DNA of 64,000 nucleotides from Vibrio syngnathi (GCF_002119525.1 NZ_CP017916.1:1426001-1490000), one strand, 5' to 3'. Counted from the stretch's first letter, positions 1 to 9,313 are shown. Numbers and translations are program-made. The notes: generated by a model not told the origin, from the sequence alone.

Positions 1-313
1 AGCTTACGCCTTCAACCTGGCTAACGAAATGAAGCAAGCTCTCTGTGCAATAGACTTTAAGGTCATTCTTTTGCTGCTCAACCGTTCCAATGATGTTCAA
101 TGGATCTTCTATCTTATTAGCGAGTGATACTGCTGCACCAGTAGGCGCGATACCTCGTCCTTCTCTCACAAATAAAGTTTTCCCCACGACACCTTCGAGT
201 CTCTTAATAGCCGCGCTGACCGCGGGTTGAGAAATATCAAGCTGCTCTGATGCCACGGTGATAGAGCTGTGTTTGTAAACGGCCAAAAATGTCGTCAGTA
301 GATTAAGGTCCAA
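1..313 (-). CDS. LysR-family transcriptional regulator, N-terminal part (runs off the window)
   Basis: Reverse-strand reading gives about 104 residues of a typical LysR winged helix-turn-helix: it opens LDLNLLTTF, then has SEQLDISQPAVSAAIKRLE as the recognition helix and FVREGRG after it. The C-terminal effector domain lies outside the window. I chose the TTG at 311-313 because a GAGGG sits 8 bases upstream. An in-frame CTG two codons earlier would give MNLDLNLL, but its spacing to the Shine-Dalgarno is too short. It is divergent from the exported metallo-hydrolase gene at 507, so by the usual LysR layout it probably controls that gene. Its effector is unknown. Confidence 0.85.
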   Translation of the reverse strand, partial: MDLNLLTTFLAVYKHSSITVASEQLDISQPAVSAAIKRLEGVVGKTLFVREGRGIAPTGAAVSLANKIEDPLNIIGTVEQQKNDLKVYCTESLLHFVSQVEGVS

Positions 314-425
314 ATTCAGTTCCCTCTATTCTTATTGCCACTCATCCAAATCATTGTGGAGTCTTTGCTGATTCATAAATGAAATGGAGGTTTTAAGTAA
401 AGTTTACACTATATATCAAGGTTCT

Positions 426-439
426 GTTTATTAATAAAC
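426..439. promoter_or_regulatory. 14-bp perfect palindrome between divergent LysR and MBL genes
   Basis: gtttattaataaac is a perfect palindrome in the 193-bp divergent intergenic region. LysR regulators often bind AT-rich dyads in such positions, so this is a candidate operator. No binding evidence can be read from the sequence. Confidence 0.35.
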
Positions 440-506
440 TTGTTTGCATCGGAGTGAGGAAGGAACTTCATTCATTTAATAAATACTCAGACCGATAGGT
501 GAAACT

Positions 507-2132
507 ATGAGAACTTTCGCAAAATTATCAATCATCTCTACAGCAATGATCATCACGACAACCGCTTTTGCTGCTGACCCAATGATGCAATACAACACCA
601 AGCAGACTAACTCTGATATTCAAAAACTCGAGAAATTTGAATATCACGAGGGGGAAACCCTTGAAGAGTATCTGAGCACTCAACCTAAGGGGAACTTGTA
701 CTCTTCAGAAGAAGAAGTGCTTTCTGTGTTAATGGGCGGTGTAAACAATGGTGACTATCGCAAAGAAACCAATTCAGGTTGGAAAGAAGGCCTGATGTTT
801 GAGGGCATTGCACCTTATGGGGATCACATGGTGTCGGGCGCGAACTGGTTCCCACGGACTGAAGAAGTTCAACCGGATGAAATGCGTGTCACGTTCATGG
901 GGACATCACCAATGATTCGCCCGGGGCAAGCAAACACCTCGATATACGTAGAATTGGGTAACGGCTCTAACTTTGTCTTTGATTTAGGTGAAGGATCAAT
1001 TGCGAACTATGTAGCGGCGGGTGTCGCGATGAATGAACTCGACCATATCTTCATTACTCACTTGCACGTAGACCATTACGGCTCGCTACCTTACCTGTAT
1101 CAATTTGGCGGCTGGAATGGTCGCTGGGAAAAACCGCTTAACATTTATGGCCCGAGTGGTGCGACTCCAGAGTATGGCACTCGTCATATGATTGAAGGCA
1201 TGCAGCAAATGTTGAACTGGCACACCGATGCATTTGATGTGTTCCCATCTGGCAACGACATTGTGGTTCACGAGTTTGATTTCCGCGATGACGGAGGCGT
1301 CATCTATGACCAAGATAATGTGGAAGTGATTCACTGGCGACGCAGTCATGCAAAAGATGGCGCGTCTGGTTACCGCTTGAATTGGACTCAAGATGACGGT
1401 CGAGTGCTTTCATTTGTTTGGACAGGAGACGGTCGCCCAACAGAGTTGGATTTGAAATACGCAAAAGGCGCAGACTTGTTCATTACTGAACTGCAGACCG
1501 AAACGTTTGGTGTGTCTTCGATTATTCAAGGTGTGCCTCCATTCTTAGCACGTTACACCGTTGATACTCACCACACGCCAGCGTACGCGGCGGGTTATGT
1601 GGCGAATGAAGTACAACCGCGCTTGTTTATGACAACGCACATGACATTCGACCCATATCTTAATGAGGAAACCGTTGCAGAGGTTCGCCACCATTGGCAA
1701 GGACCTTACCACTTCGGTGCGCCTGATGGCATTGTCGTTAACATGACCAAAGATAATGCGTGGGTTCGTGAAGGTATTTTACCTGATTTCCCGAATGCGA
1801 GAGCGCCACAATTTGATATGGCAGATGGGTCTGATTTTAGAATTCCATTACCGAAAAACAGCCGTGAAGACATACAAGAACAAGAGATTCGTGATTTAGA
1901 GTTGGATCCAAAGCTGTACTACCCAGAAGGCTACCACCCAGAGCTGTTAACAGAGTGGCCAGTCGACCGTGACATCGTGATCCCAGCTGAACAAGTACCA
2001 GAAGCAATGAAGCAAGGTATGAACACTAAGCAAGAATACATGGATAGAGTGCGTGCTCACCACAATCTTGAGCGCAAGTCGGTCAGTCGTCCAACTGAGC
2101 CTGGTGAAGGAGCAGGAACCGATAACAAATAG
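507..2132 (+). CDS. exported metallo-beta-lactamase-fold hydrolase
   Basis: A 541-residue protein with a clear signal peptide (residues 1-22, ending TTAFAAD). The zinc-binding motif THLHVDHYG (HxHxDH) sits near residue 185, and later acidic and histidine positions (WTGDGRP, TTHMTFDP) fit the other metal ligands. The fold is that of metallo-beta-lactamase hydrolases. The length and the long C-terminal part resemble proteins that databases label GntH-like (guanitoxin cluster MBL protein), but no guanitoxin genes are nearby, so I would not infer that pathway. It probably acts in the periplasm. It is divergent from a LysR gene and is followed by two more exported proteins on the same strand. Confidence 0.85.
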   Translation: MRTFAKLSIISTAMIITTTAFAADPMMQYNTKQTNSDIQKLEKFEYHEGETLEEYLSTQPKGNLYSSEEEVLSVLMGGVNNGDYRKETNSGWKEGLMFEGIAPYGDHMVSGANWFPRTEEVQPDEMRVTFMGTSPMIRPGQANTSIYVELGNGSNFVFDLGEGSIANYVAAGVAMNELDHIFITHLHVDHYGSLPYLYQFGGWNGRWEKPLNIYGPSGATPEYGTRHMIEGMQQMLNWHTDAFDVFPSGNDIVVHEFDFRDDGGVIYDQDNVEVIHWRRSHAKDGASGYRLNWTQDDGRVLSFVWTGDGRPTELDLKYAKGADLFITELQTETFGVSSIIQGVPPFLARYTVDTHHTPAYAAGYVANEVQPRLFMTTHMTFDPYLNEETVAEVRHHWQGPYHFGAPDGIVVNMTKDNAWVREGILPDFPNARAPQFDMADGSDFRIPLPKNSREDIQEQEIRDLELDPKLYYPEGYHPELLTEWPVDRDIVIPAEQVPEAMKQGMNTKQEYMDRVRAHHNLERKSVSRPTEPGEGAGTDNK

Positions 2133-2258
2133 GGTATTTGTAGTGAGGGCTGATATTGCCCTCACATCCTAAAAAGTTAGGTAAATAAACCCATTCTCTT
2201 ACTCAATCATAAAAACTATTGCTTACCACATCTTTGCTTAGAATATCTGGAGTTCATT

Positions 2259-2774
2259 ATGAAAAAATCAATTTTAGCGGTCGTCATTCTATCTTTAGTG
2301 TCAGCGTCTGTTTTCGCCAACGGACAATCAAATGCTCACAACTATCAACCTGGTGCGACGAATAACTCAGAACGTTTAGCGGACATTGATCCTAACTACG
2401 AACTGACCTTACCTTCAGAAAAAGAAGGCTACACCATGTACGACAATCAATACATGTCAGATGGCGGCACCTACACAACGTATGTCAAACCGAACCCTTC
2501 CGATGCAATGCATGTTGCCGATGAAGGCTCACTAAAAATAACGCACGGTGAAGGTGGAGGCATTATGACGGAATACACAATAAAGGATGGTCAACACGCT
2601 TTTTCTGTTATGTGTGGATACACCTCGGGTCCTTCATTCTGGGCTGACGGAAAACCAGCGAAGGTATGCGAAGAGGCACAAGCATTAGCGGTTGCCTTGG
2701 AAGCAAAAGGGCAATGGGAGATGAAGCAGATGGCTTACACCATCGCTCCAGCAAGAATCGTGGTTGATAAGTGA
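2259..2774 (+). CDS. exported protein of unknown function
   Basis: A 171-residue protein with a signal peptide (MKKSILAVVILSLVSASVFA, then NGQSN). The mature part has no motif that I recognise. A GGAG lies upstream of the ATG. It follows the exported metallo-hydrolase gene at 126 bp and may be co-regulated with it. Homologues would have to be found by search. Confidence 0.7.
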   Translation: MKKSILAVVILSLVSASVFANGQSNAHNYQPGATNNSERLADIDPNYELTLPSEKEGYTMYDNQYMSDGGTYTTYVKPNPSDAMHVADEGSLKITHGEGGGIMTEYTIKDGQHAFSVMCGYTSGPSFWADGKPAKVCEEAQALAVALEAKGQWEMKQMAYTIAPARIVVDK

Positions 2775-2959
2775 TTTTTGTCTACAGAACGTTCGTTATA
2801 TCGAGCCACGTTATCCAATCATATTGATTATTTGTAGTGAGACAGAGGGGTACTCAGGCTGAAATGGTCTTGAAGTTCCCCTTAACTTAGCTCACCTCAC
2901 AAGATGCTAAGTCAGCCAACTAATCAAATTTGTATTCGAAAATACAGAAGGTCTATCCC

Positions 2960-3469
2960 ATGAAAAATACCATTAAGCTACTGGCTATCGCATGTGTTTT
3001 ACTTACTCCAATGCTTGTCGTCGCTGCCGAACATAATCATAGTCACAATCATTTTAACCCTGCATTAGAGCAACTTGGCGACGACATTATTGGTCTAACC
3101 GTGTGTTACAAAAATGGTCATCTATCAGATGAGAATCAAGAACCTGCTTTCATGAATCTTATCAACCACGCCAATGTAGAAGGTGAGGAGTTGGGGATGT
3201 ACTACATGGATAAGTTGGGCCCTAAAGCTGAGCAAATCATGAGTGATGACGAGGCTCGTCGCTTATGGACTCAAGATTATTGTGCTAATTTGACTGACAC
3301 TTATTTGGATTCAGATAAGCTAGTTCAAAGATCAAATGAACATCAAAGTCATTCACGCGGCCACGATCATGGACATCACCATAATCACGATCACCATGGA
3401 CATGGCGACTTGACACCAGAAGTACTTGAGCAAGATATCGAACGAGGTCGTTTACTCAGTATCAACTAA
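2960..3469 (+). CDS. exported histidine-rich protein, putative periplasmic metal binder
   Basis: A 169-residue protein starting at ATG 2960, which has AGAAGG 8 bases upstream; an earlier in-frame TTG at 2930 is less likely. A signal peptide (to about residue 23) is followed by HNHSHNH. A second histidine cluster near the C-terminus (residues about 127-147) alternates His with Asp, Gly and Asn. Such His/Asp runs bind zinc, nickel or copper in periplasmic chaperones, and that is my inference here. The core between the clusters has two cysteines (TVCYKNGH and QDYCANL) and is not a family I can name. Confidence 0.7.
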   Translation: MKNTIKLLAIACVLLTPMLVVAAEHNHSHNHFNPALEQLGDDIIGLTVCYKNGHLSDENQEPAFMNLINHANVEGEELGMYYMDKLGPKAEQIMSDDEARRLWTQDYCANLTDTYLDSDKLVQRSNEHQSHSRGHDHGHHHNHDHHGHGDLTPEVLEQDIERGRLLSIN

Positions 3470-3584
3470 GCCCAATAAAATAAGTCCATCTAACCTATTG
3501 TTAAATATTTACTATTTGATAGTGTGTCTAGGTGTACATTAAGGATGTGTTTCATATTTAGCGATGAAAATAGTAGGAGTTGCG

Positions 3585-4073
3585 ATGAGTATTATAGTGA
3601 GACGGTCTGAACCGTCAGATGCAAAGGGAATCAAAGAAGTTTACGAATGCACTAATGCTTATACCGGTACGCTGCAACTCCCTAATCCATCTCTGGAAAG
3701 CTGGCAGAAGCGAATCTCTAATATGCCTGACAACGTGTACTCTTATGTCGCGATGATCGATGATGAGATTGTTGGCAACTTGGGAATGGAAGTGTGTGTG
3801 AACCCAAGAAGACGACATGTCGCTTCATTCGGTATGGGTGTTAAAGACGATGTGTTAGGCAAAGGCGTTGGTAGTCAACTGCTCGCGACAGCGATCGACT
3901 TGTGCGATAACTGGATTAACATCAAGCGAATGGAGTTAACGGTATACACCGATAATGAAAGAGCGATCAGCCTGTATAAGAAATTTGGCTTCGTGATTGA
4001 AGGAGAGTCTGCAGGGTTCGCTTTCAGAAATGGCGAATATGTAGCGGCTTATCATATGGCTCGACTGGTATAG
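3585..4073 (+). CDS. GNAT acetyltransferase, AaaT (YhhY)-like
   Basis: A 162-residue protein starting at ATG 3585, preceded by TAGGAG. The sequence follows E. coli YhhY/AaaT, an L-amino-acid N-acetyltransferase, along its length: an RRSEPSDA start, NPRRRHVASFGMGV, the acetyl-CoA loop GKGVGSQLL, CDNWINIKRMELTVY, and a KKFGFVIEGE C-terminal strand. It probably acetylates small amines or amino acids in the cytosol. The exact substrate is not shown by the sequence. An upstream ATG at 3564 would add seven residues without a better ribosome site. Confidence 0.85.
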   Translation: MSIIVRRSEPSDAKGIKEVYECTNAYTGTLQLPNPSLESWQKRISNMPDNVYSYVAMIDDEIVGNLGMEVCVNPRRRHVASFGMGVKDDVLGKGVGSQLLATAIDLCDNWINIKRMELTVYTDNERAISLYKKFGFVIEGESAGFAFRNGEYVAAYHMARLV

Positions 4074-4078
4074 CATTT

Positions 4079-4180
4079 AGCTGCAATTAACACTCGGCTA
4101 CAATTAACACACAGCTGCATTTAACACAAAGCTACAACTGACACTCGGGTACAATAAGAACACAGCTACGATTAACACAG
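4079..4180. repeat. six imperfect 17-bp tandem repeats
   Basis: Directly after the acetyltransferase stop codon, six units of 17 bp follow each other with a consensus near agctacaattaacacac. Units begin at 4079, 4096, 4113, 4130, 4147 and 4164. There is no open frame across them and no palindrome within a unit. They lie between the gene and its terminator, so they would be in the mRNA 3' end. Confidence 0.75.
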
Positions 4181-4203
4181 TTAGAATTAACTGACAGAGA
4201 ATA

Positions 4204-4238
4204 AAACGCCACGTTATTTAAACGTGGCGTTTGCTATT
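4204..4238. terminator. bidirectional rho-independent terminator
   Basis: A 12-bp stem (aaacgccacgtt / aacgtggcgttt) with a 5-base loop and T-rich flanks on both strands. It separates the acetyltransferase gene (+) from the convergent MazG-like gene (-). Confidence 0.85.
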
Positions 4239-4280
4239 TTAGTGAGCTGCTCGTTTTAACAGCTTCATACTCAGTGCAAC

Positions 4281-4868
4281 TTAAGCCGTTAGTGGCTCAA
4301 GGTTCGCAGGGCGGTAGTGTACTGATTTTAGTACCTTACCTTGGCGAACTGTCTTACCTTCAGATACGAAATCTTCCGCACACTTAGCGATGATGTATTC
4401 GCCTTTTTGAACCGCCATCAGTTTGATGTTCTGCTCAGCATAGAAAGCTTCTGTTTCAGCATATTCAGTTTCGTTGCGACATACTTTGCTCATGTTGCTT
4501 GAGTGTACTTCGTCCCAGCAAGGTAAGAAGTCAATTGAGCGGTTTTTAGAAACATTCAACAGTAGGTCGATCAGGTAGCTGATTGCTAGGTTGTCTTCAA
4601 CCTTAGCTTGGCCAAGATGAACCAGACGTCCCATCAAAACATACACGCTGTCTACAATAGCGTCCGCTTGTTCGATTTTAGAGTCAGCTTCTGCAAGTTC
4701 TGTTAGTTCTTCGATCGCTAGAGAGGTATGTAGCGTATCGCCTTTTTCGTCCATTGTTTCAGGAGCAGCAACAGGCAGATCAAAAGTACTGCGGAACTCT
4801 TCAATGTCGCGGTAAAGGTGATCGTAGATTTCTTGGCTTAGTTGAGAAAGGTTCATTTTCCTATCCAT
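4281..4868 (-). CDS. MazG-like all-alpha NTP pyrophosphohydrolase
   Basis: A 195-residue protein with the metal-binding pattern of the MazG/HisE superfamily: EELTELAEAD, then EQADAIVDSVYVLMG, giving the EExxE ... ExxD arrangement near residues 53-75. Members hydrolyse nucleoside triphosphates to monophosphates plus pyrophosphate. The C-terminal half (NETEYAETEAFYAEQN, then a basic tail) is specific to this subgroup and I cannot assign a substrate. An ATG four codons in is an alternative start, but its Shine-Dalgarno would be too close. Confidence 0.75.
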   Translation of the reverse strand: MDRKMNLSQLSQEIYDHLYRDIEEFRSTFDLPVAAPETMDEKGDTLHTSLAIEELTELAEADSKIEQADAIVDSVYVLMGRLVHLGQAKVEDNLAISYLIDLLLNVSKNRSIDFLPCWDEVHSSNMSKVCRNETEYAETEAFYAEQNIKLMAVQKGEYIIAKCAEDFVSEGKTVRQGKVLKSVHYRPANLEPLTA

Positions 4869-5044
4869 TTTGTTTCGTTAATGGGGCATTTTATCAAAGC
4901 TGGGTATAGGGTGCTAACGCAAAGTCGACTTTTATTCATTGGTCTAATGAGGTATCTTGCATAAAAACTAATTGATTATTATATAACTTACAGTAAGCCA
5001 TCACGTAATATTGCCAATCAGCTCTCCGTCGTAGGATCACAGTT

Positions 5045-6115
5045 ATGCACCAAGCTAATGAAAGTGAAGTTGTTATACGTCGTTTGTATCAAATCACCAA
5101 TGATTACCGAAAAGGGTTCGATATTCAGATCGCTCAGCTGCTTATCATGGGGCTTGAACGTTTTAATTTAGACATTGGTATTTTGTCGAAAATTGATGGT
5201 AATACTTACTTAGTTGAACACTCTGTCAAACCGGAAGGGGTTGAGCTCAATAGTGGCGATATCTTTGATACTGGGTCGACTTATTGTGCGATAACTTGTA
5301 AATCTGTAGCACCTATTTGCATTGAATATTGTGGTAAACACGACAAGTATGCGACACATCCTGCCTATCAATCTTTTGGGTTAGAGTCTTATATTGGTAT
5401 CCCAATTTTTGTTAATGATGAGCTTTATGGCACCTTAAACTTTTCAAGCCCAGCTCCCTATCATCGCGAGTTTAAAGAGTTCGATATCGACGTTATGCGG
5501 TTAATGGCGTCATGGATCGAAGTGGAACTCGTGAGAAGACAGCAAGAACGTAAATTGACAGAGTTAAATGAAAAACTTGAATATCAAGCTTTGTACGATC
5601 CTCTGACCCACTTGCCGAATCGACGTTGCTTGTTCAAAACGTTGAATGCAGAAGTGGAGCAGTTAAAAGGCTCTCTAGGTAAAGGGACACTAGCCGTCGT
5701 AGACATCGATTTCTTTAAGGTCGTTAATGACACTTACGGTCACCAAATGGGTGACGTTGTTTTAAAGAAAGTGTCAAACGTTCTGCGCAATAATATTCAA
5801 GATGGAGAGTTTGTAGCTCGCTTTGGTGGTGAAGAGTTCATTCTTTGGTATCCAAATAGTACACCAAGTGGTGTTGAAGATAAGTTCATGACTCTTTTAC
5901 AAGAAATGAAGAAAATCACACTAGATAGTAAGCCTATCACCATATCAATTGGTGCGTGTCATTTTGAGTTGAGCGCTGGAGATAGCAAAGGGGAGAGAAT
6001 GTCGGCATTAGACTCGCTAATCAAAGTTGCCGATGAATGCCTGTACATGGCTAAACAAAATGGACGAGATCAGTTTATATCTCGCCCATATCATCAAGAA
6101 CACTCAGACTCGTAA
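5045..6115 (+). CDS. GAF-GGDEF diguanylate cyclase
   Basis: A 356-residue cytosolic sensor enzyme. Residues about 20-165 form a GAF domain (DTGSTYCAITCKS and ESYIGIPIFVNDELYGTLNF are typical strands). A short helix links it to a GGDEF domain (residues about 180-345) with DPLTHLPNRR, DIDFFKVVNDTYGH and the active-site RFGGEEF. The residues before the active site (DGEFVAR) do not give the RxxD inhibitory site, so product inhibition through that site is not expected. It should make cyclic di-GMP from two GTP in response to a ligand of the GAF domain, which is unknown. Confidence 0.9.
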   Translation: MHQANESEVVIRRLYQITNDYRKGFDIQIAQLLIMGLERFNLDIGILSKIDGNTYLVEHSVKPEGVELNSGDIFDTGSTYCAITCKSVAPICIEYCGKHDKYATHPAYQSFGLESYIGIPIFVNDELYGTLNFSSPAPYHREFKEFDIDVMRLMASWIEVELVRRQQERKLTELNEKLEYQALYDPLTHLPNRRCLFKTLNAEVEQLKGSLGKGTLAVVDIDFFKVVNDTYGHQMGDVVLKKVSNVLRNNIQDGEFVARFGGEEFILWYPNSTPSGVEDKFMTLLQEMKKITLDSKPITISIGACHFELSAGDSKGERMSALDSLIKVADECLYMAKQNGRDQFISRPYHQEHSDS

Positions 6116-6153
6116 GTTGAAGCTGTCAGCTCTTAAAGCTCAAAGGTTAGTTC

Positions 6154-6720
6154 TTAACTGAATAGATAAGGGAACAACTTACGACGCTCTTCGGGTGTTA
6201 AAGATTCAACTCTCGCGATGTTGGTATCAGGAATCGCTTCAGGATTAGGGTAGTGCTTTAACACCTTTTCCATACTCGCTTCACGAATCAAATGGTAAAC
6301 CGGGTACGGAGAGCGGTTTGTTAGGTTTTCATCGTCTTCTGGATCCGCACCACCAAAGCAATAGTCTGGGTGGAAAGTTGCCACTTGGTAAACGCCTTCC
6401 CAACCTTCTTGCTTGATCAAGGCTTCAATCCAATCAATGAACATGTTGTAGTCGAAGAAATCTTGCAGCATGTTAGGTACAACCACCAACGTCGTCTCTA
6501 ATTCCGCGACTGGCGTGTTATCTAACTCTACAAAATGCGTCATGATGTCTCCCAATAACGCTTCTTCCGTATTCGCTTCACTCACAAAGATCTTAATCTG
6601 TTTATTACGTTGTGGCTTGGCTGCGAATGGACACAGGTTTAGGCCAATAACGACATCGTCTAACCACTGTTTTACTTGGTCATGGATGGTTTGAAGATCT
6701 GAGCCTTGAGTGTTCGACAT
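6154..6720 (-). CDS. DUF1415 family protein
   Basis: A 188-residue protein that fits DUF1415: VIGLNLCPFAAKPQ near the N-terminus, FDYNMFIDWIEAL, GVYQVATFHPDYCFGG and NRSPYPVYHLIREASMEKVL. The family is widespread in gamma-proteobacteria and has no agreed function. The conserved Cys and His residues suggest an active or metal site, but this is inference. It is a single gene, convergent with the diguanylate cyclase gene. Confidence 0.85.
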   Translation of the reverse strand: MSNTQGSDLQTIHDQVKQWLDDVVIGLNLCPFAAKPQRNKQIKIFVSEANTEEALLGDIMTHFVELDNTPVAELETTLVVVPNMLQDFFDYNMFIDWIEALIKQEGWEGVYQVATFHPDYCFGGADPEDDENLTNRSPYPVYHLIREASMEKVLKHYPNPEAIPDTNIARVESLTPEERRKLFPYLFS

Positions 6721-6805
6721 AACAGGTTCCGAAATGAAATTTTGCGTAGGATATCAGAACGGACGTTAATCAAAAGCAATAATTGAGTTACAAAATCCAT
6801 CCCAC

Positions 6806-8005
6806 TTATGCTTGTGCAAGTTTAGAGGCTGAGACTTGAAGCTGTTTCAACTGATAGACCCAAGCAAATATCGCAACATAGAAGATAGAACCACCGGCGA
6901 TAACACCATTCCAACCGAACAACTGCCAGCAATATAAGAGTAAGAAACCACCTAAGCTCCCGCCTATGTAATAGTGGACTAAGTAAAGTGCGGTTGCCGT
7001 TGCTTTCGCGCTTGGTGCTTTTTGACTTACCCAAGAATAGGCTAAGGTATGGGCGAAGAATGCGCCGCCACTGATCAATAACAACCCAGCTAGCATGAAC
7101 GGGACTTTGTCGACGGCAGAAACCAACATACCAATTAAGCTGATACAAACGCCCATCAATATACCGTTTAACGGATCAAAGCGAAGTGTCCATTTGTTGG
7201 AGAGCTTAGAGGTTACCGTACCGGCCAAGTAACATAGGAATATCAGCGAAGCTAAACCAACGGGTACCGAGTGAGGCGCAGATACTAGCCTGAAGCCCAT
7301 TACTGAATACAAGTTAACGAACAGGGCAAAGTTAGCGCCACCAATCAACATCGCGAGCCACAAGGTACGGTTTCTTAAATGCATCACTACCGAGCGGTTA
7401 TGATGAAAGAACAGCCCTTTCTGTGGTTTGAAGTTTTGCTGGTCAGGCAGACTATACGCAATATAGAGTGCGCCAAGCAAAGAGCCGACAACGAAAAACA
7501 GAACTGTTGCATGCCAGTCGAAATAGTCCGTAATCAAGCCACCCAATACACGACCGAAGATGCCACCTAATGAGTTAGCCGCAATATAACCGCCGATCGC
7601 GACTGCGAATGCTTTGGGAGATAACTCTTCGACCATATAGGCAACCGCCACGCCTGCAAAAGCAGCAACGGCGATCCCCATGAATGCTCTGACAATAACA
7701 AGTTGTAGTAGAGTGGTCGTGAACACCATGCTCAATCCAATCAAAGGAATAGCGAACAGACTGAACAGAATGATGGGCTTTCGGCCAAAGGTTTCAGATG
7801 CGATTGCCCAAGGCACCAAACTGATGGAAAGCCCAAGTGTTGTCGCGGCAAACAGCCAGTTGATTTGAGTTTCAGATACTTGGAAGTGCTCGGCCATGTG
7901 CGGCAAGATAGGCTGAAAGAGATAAAGGTTACAGAAAATGATGAACGAACCAATCGCCAATGATTGGGTGATTCGTTTGTATTGAGGGCTGCCTTTATCA
8001 AACAT
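6806..8005 (-). CDS. MFS transporter, YnfM-like
   Basis: A 399-residue integral membrane protein with about 12 hydrophobic segments. The conserved loop between segments 2 and 3 reads ASETFGRKPIILFS, the usual major facilitator motif. The overall sequence resembles E. coli YnfM, an uncharacterised exporter. The LysR gene at 8116 is divergent with 110 bp between them, the usual layout for a regulator and its target pump. Substrate unknown. Confidence 0.85.
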   Translation of the reverse strand: MFDKGSPQYKRITQSLAIGSFIIFCNLYLFQPILPHMAEHFQVSETQINWLFAATTLGLSISLVPWAIASETFGRKPIILFSLFAIPLIGLSMVFTTTLLQLVIVRAFMGIAVAAFAGVAVAYMVEELSPKAFAVAIGGYIAANSLGGIFGRVLGGLITDYFDWHATVLFFVVGSLLGALYIAYSLPDQQNFKPQKGLFFHHNRSVVMHLRNRTLWLAMLIGGANFALFVNLYSVMGFRLVSAPHSVPVGLASLIFLCYLAGTVTSKLSNKWTLRFDPLNGILMGVCISLIGMLVSAVDKVPFMLAGLLLISGGAFFAHTLAYSWVSQKAPSAKATATALYLVHYYIGGSLGGFLLLYCWQLFGWNGVIAGGSIFYVAIFAWVYQLKQLQVSASKLAQA

Positions 8006-8115
8006 TTACGTTGTGCCTGCACGAGTTAATAAGCTATTTGTGAACAAGTTATCAGCACAAGGGTGATTAAAGAAATATATTAAAAATATCGCCTCTATAT
8101 ATTTAGTATATCGCC

Positions 8116-8988
8116 ATGCTTGAATCAAAACCACTTCGACATTTTCTGGCTGTCGCGCAGTTTGGTAACTTCACTCAGGCCGCTAAAGCGCTGCATATCG
8201 CGCAGCCTGCATTGAGTATCTCCATTAAAAAACTAGAACAAATGCTTGAGTTGATTCTATTTCGTCGCGGAGATAAATCCGTCACCTTAACGGAAGAGGG
8301 AAAGGTATTGTTTGAGCATGCCAAGCGAATCGCCCAACAGTTCGATGATGCTCAACTCGCGATGAATGAGTTAAAGGGTTTAGAAAAAGGTGAGGTGCGA
8401 TTAGGTGCTCCAAGCATGATGGGCAGCTACTTTTTCCCGCAAGTTGTTATGGCATTTAAAAGCCAATACCCAAACCTTAAGTTGACCTTGATTGATGCGG
8501 GTACTGAATCGATTAGGGAGATGCTATTAAACGGCGAACTCGATATTGGCGTAATCAACCATGAAAATGTCCCGGATGCTTTCGAAACCGACCACTTGTT
8601 GAGTTCTGATATGGTCGCCGTTGTCGGTAAGGAGCATCCGTTAGCACAGCAGCCTTCGATGACCTTTGAAGAATTCTTTGCTCAAGAGCTGGTCATGTTT
8701 AAATCGGGTTATTTCCACCGCGACTTCATCGATGCGACCTGCAAAAAATACAACCTCGATATGACCATAGCCTTTGAAACCAATTTATTGCCAATGATTC
8801 TTTCTATCGTAAAACGAGAGTTTGCCATTACTGCGCTACTGAGTTTGGTCACAGAATATGAAGAAGACGTCGTGGGGGTGCCATTTAAAGATCCTGTAAA
8901 ACTGAATCTATCTTTGGCTTGGAGAAAGGAAGGGTACTTGTCGAAGGCAGACCGAACCTTTATTGATTTCGTTAAGCGCTACGTGTGA
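8116..8988 (+). CDS. LysR-family transcriptional regulator
   Basis: A 290-residue LysR protein. The helix-turn-helix is near residues 17-45 (NFTQAAKALHIAQPALSISIKKLE), and the effector-binding domain covers about residues 88-290 (GEVRLGAPSMMGSYFFP is its first strand). It is divergent from the MFS gene and is its likely regulator. The 110-bp gap contains AT-rich dyads such as tatatattt. It resembles CynR/CidR-type regulators, but the inducer cannot be read from sequence. Confidence 0.9.
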   Translation: MLESKPLRHFLAVAQFGNFTQAAKALHIAQPALSISIKKLEQMLELILFRRGDKSVTLTEEGKVLFEHAKRIAQQFDDAQLAMNELKGLEKGEVRLGAPSMMGSYFFPQVVMAFKSQYPNLKLTLIDAGTESIREMLLNGELDIGVINHENVPDAFETDHLLSSDMVAVVGKEHPLAQQPSMTFEEFFAQELVMFKSGYFHRDFIDATCKKYNLDMTIAFETNLLPMILSIVKREFAITALLSLVTEYEEDVVGVPFKDPVKLNLSLAWRKEGYLSKADRTFIDFVKRYV

Positions 8989-9009
8989 TTTAGAATGGTA
9001 TAGAACAAC

Positions 9010-9050
9010 AAAGCCCGAATATCCTAGATTGGACATTCGGGCTTTATTAT
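9010..9050. terminator. rho-independent terminator between convergent genes
   Basis: aaagcccgaat and attcgggcttt form an 11-bp stem around a 14-base loop with T-rich ends. It can serve the LysR gene (+) and the glutaredoxin gene (-). Confidence 0.85.
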
Positions 9051-9076
9051 ATAGAAGTATTATTGGCTTAGAGCAC

Positions 9077-9313
9077 TTAGGTACTCTTTGAGTTATACAT
9101 CTTATCGAAGTTCTTCTGATTCCAGCCGACCATCACCTGGTCGCCGATTTTAAGTACGGGGATAGAGCGAGCCCCCATCGCTTGTAACTCTTTACGGCCA
9201 CGCTGCATCTTTGCATTCGTTAGGCGGTAAACAATTTTCTTTGAATCCAAATAGCGCTGTGCATCTTTACAGTGCGGGCATTTGTCTGCGACGTACAATA
9301 CAACACGTTTCAT
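9077..9313 (-). CDS. small glutaredoxin-family protein
   Basis: A 78-residue thioredoxin-fold protein. The redox motif CPHC is at residues 13-16, and the conserved cis-proline segment ARSIPVLKIGDQVMVGW is near residues 48-64. The size matches glutaredoxin-3 or NrdH-type proteins, but CPHC differs from the CPYC and CVQC active sites of those families. It probably reduces disulphides in the cytosol using glutathione. Confidence 0.8.
   Translation of the reverse strand: MKRVVLYVADKCPHCKDAQRYLDSKKIVYRLTNAKMQRGRKELQAMGARSIPVLKIGDQVMVGWNQKNFDKMYNSKST

Noticed and set aside
507..2132. Guanitoxin biosynthesis cluster
   Set aside because: Only the MBL-fold protein resembles a cluster member; none of the other biosynthetic genes is nearby.
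4079..4180. CRISPR-like short repeats
   Set aside because: Units are 17 bp, directly adjacent, imperfect, and without spacers.
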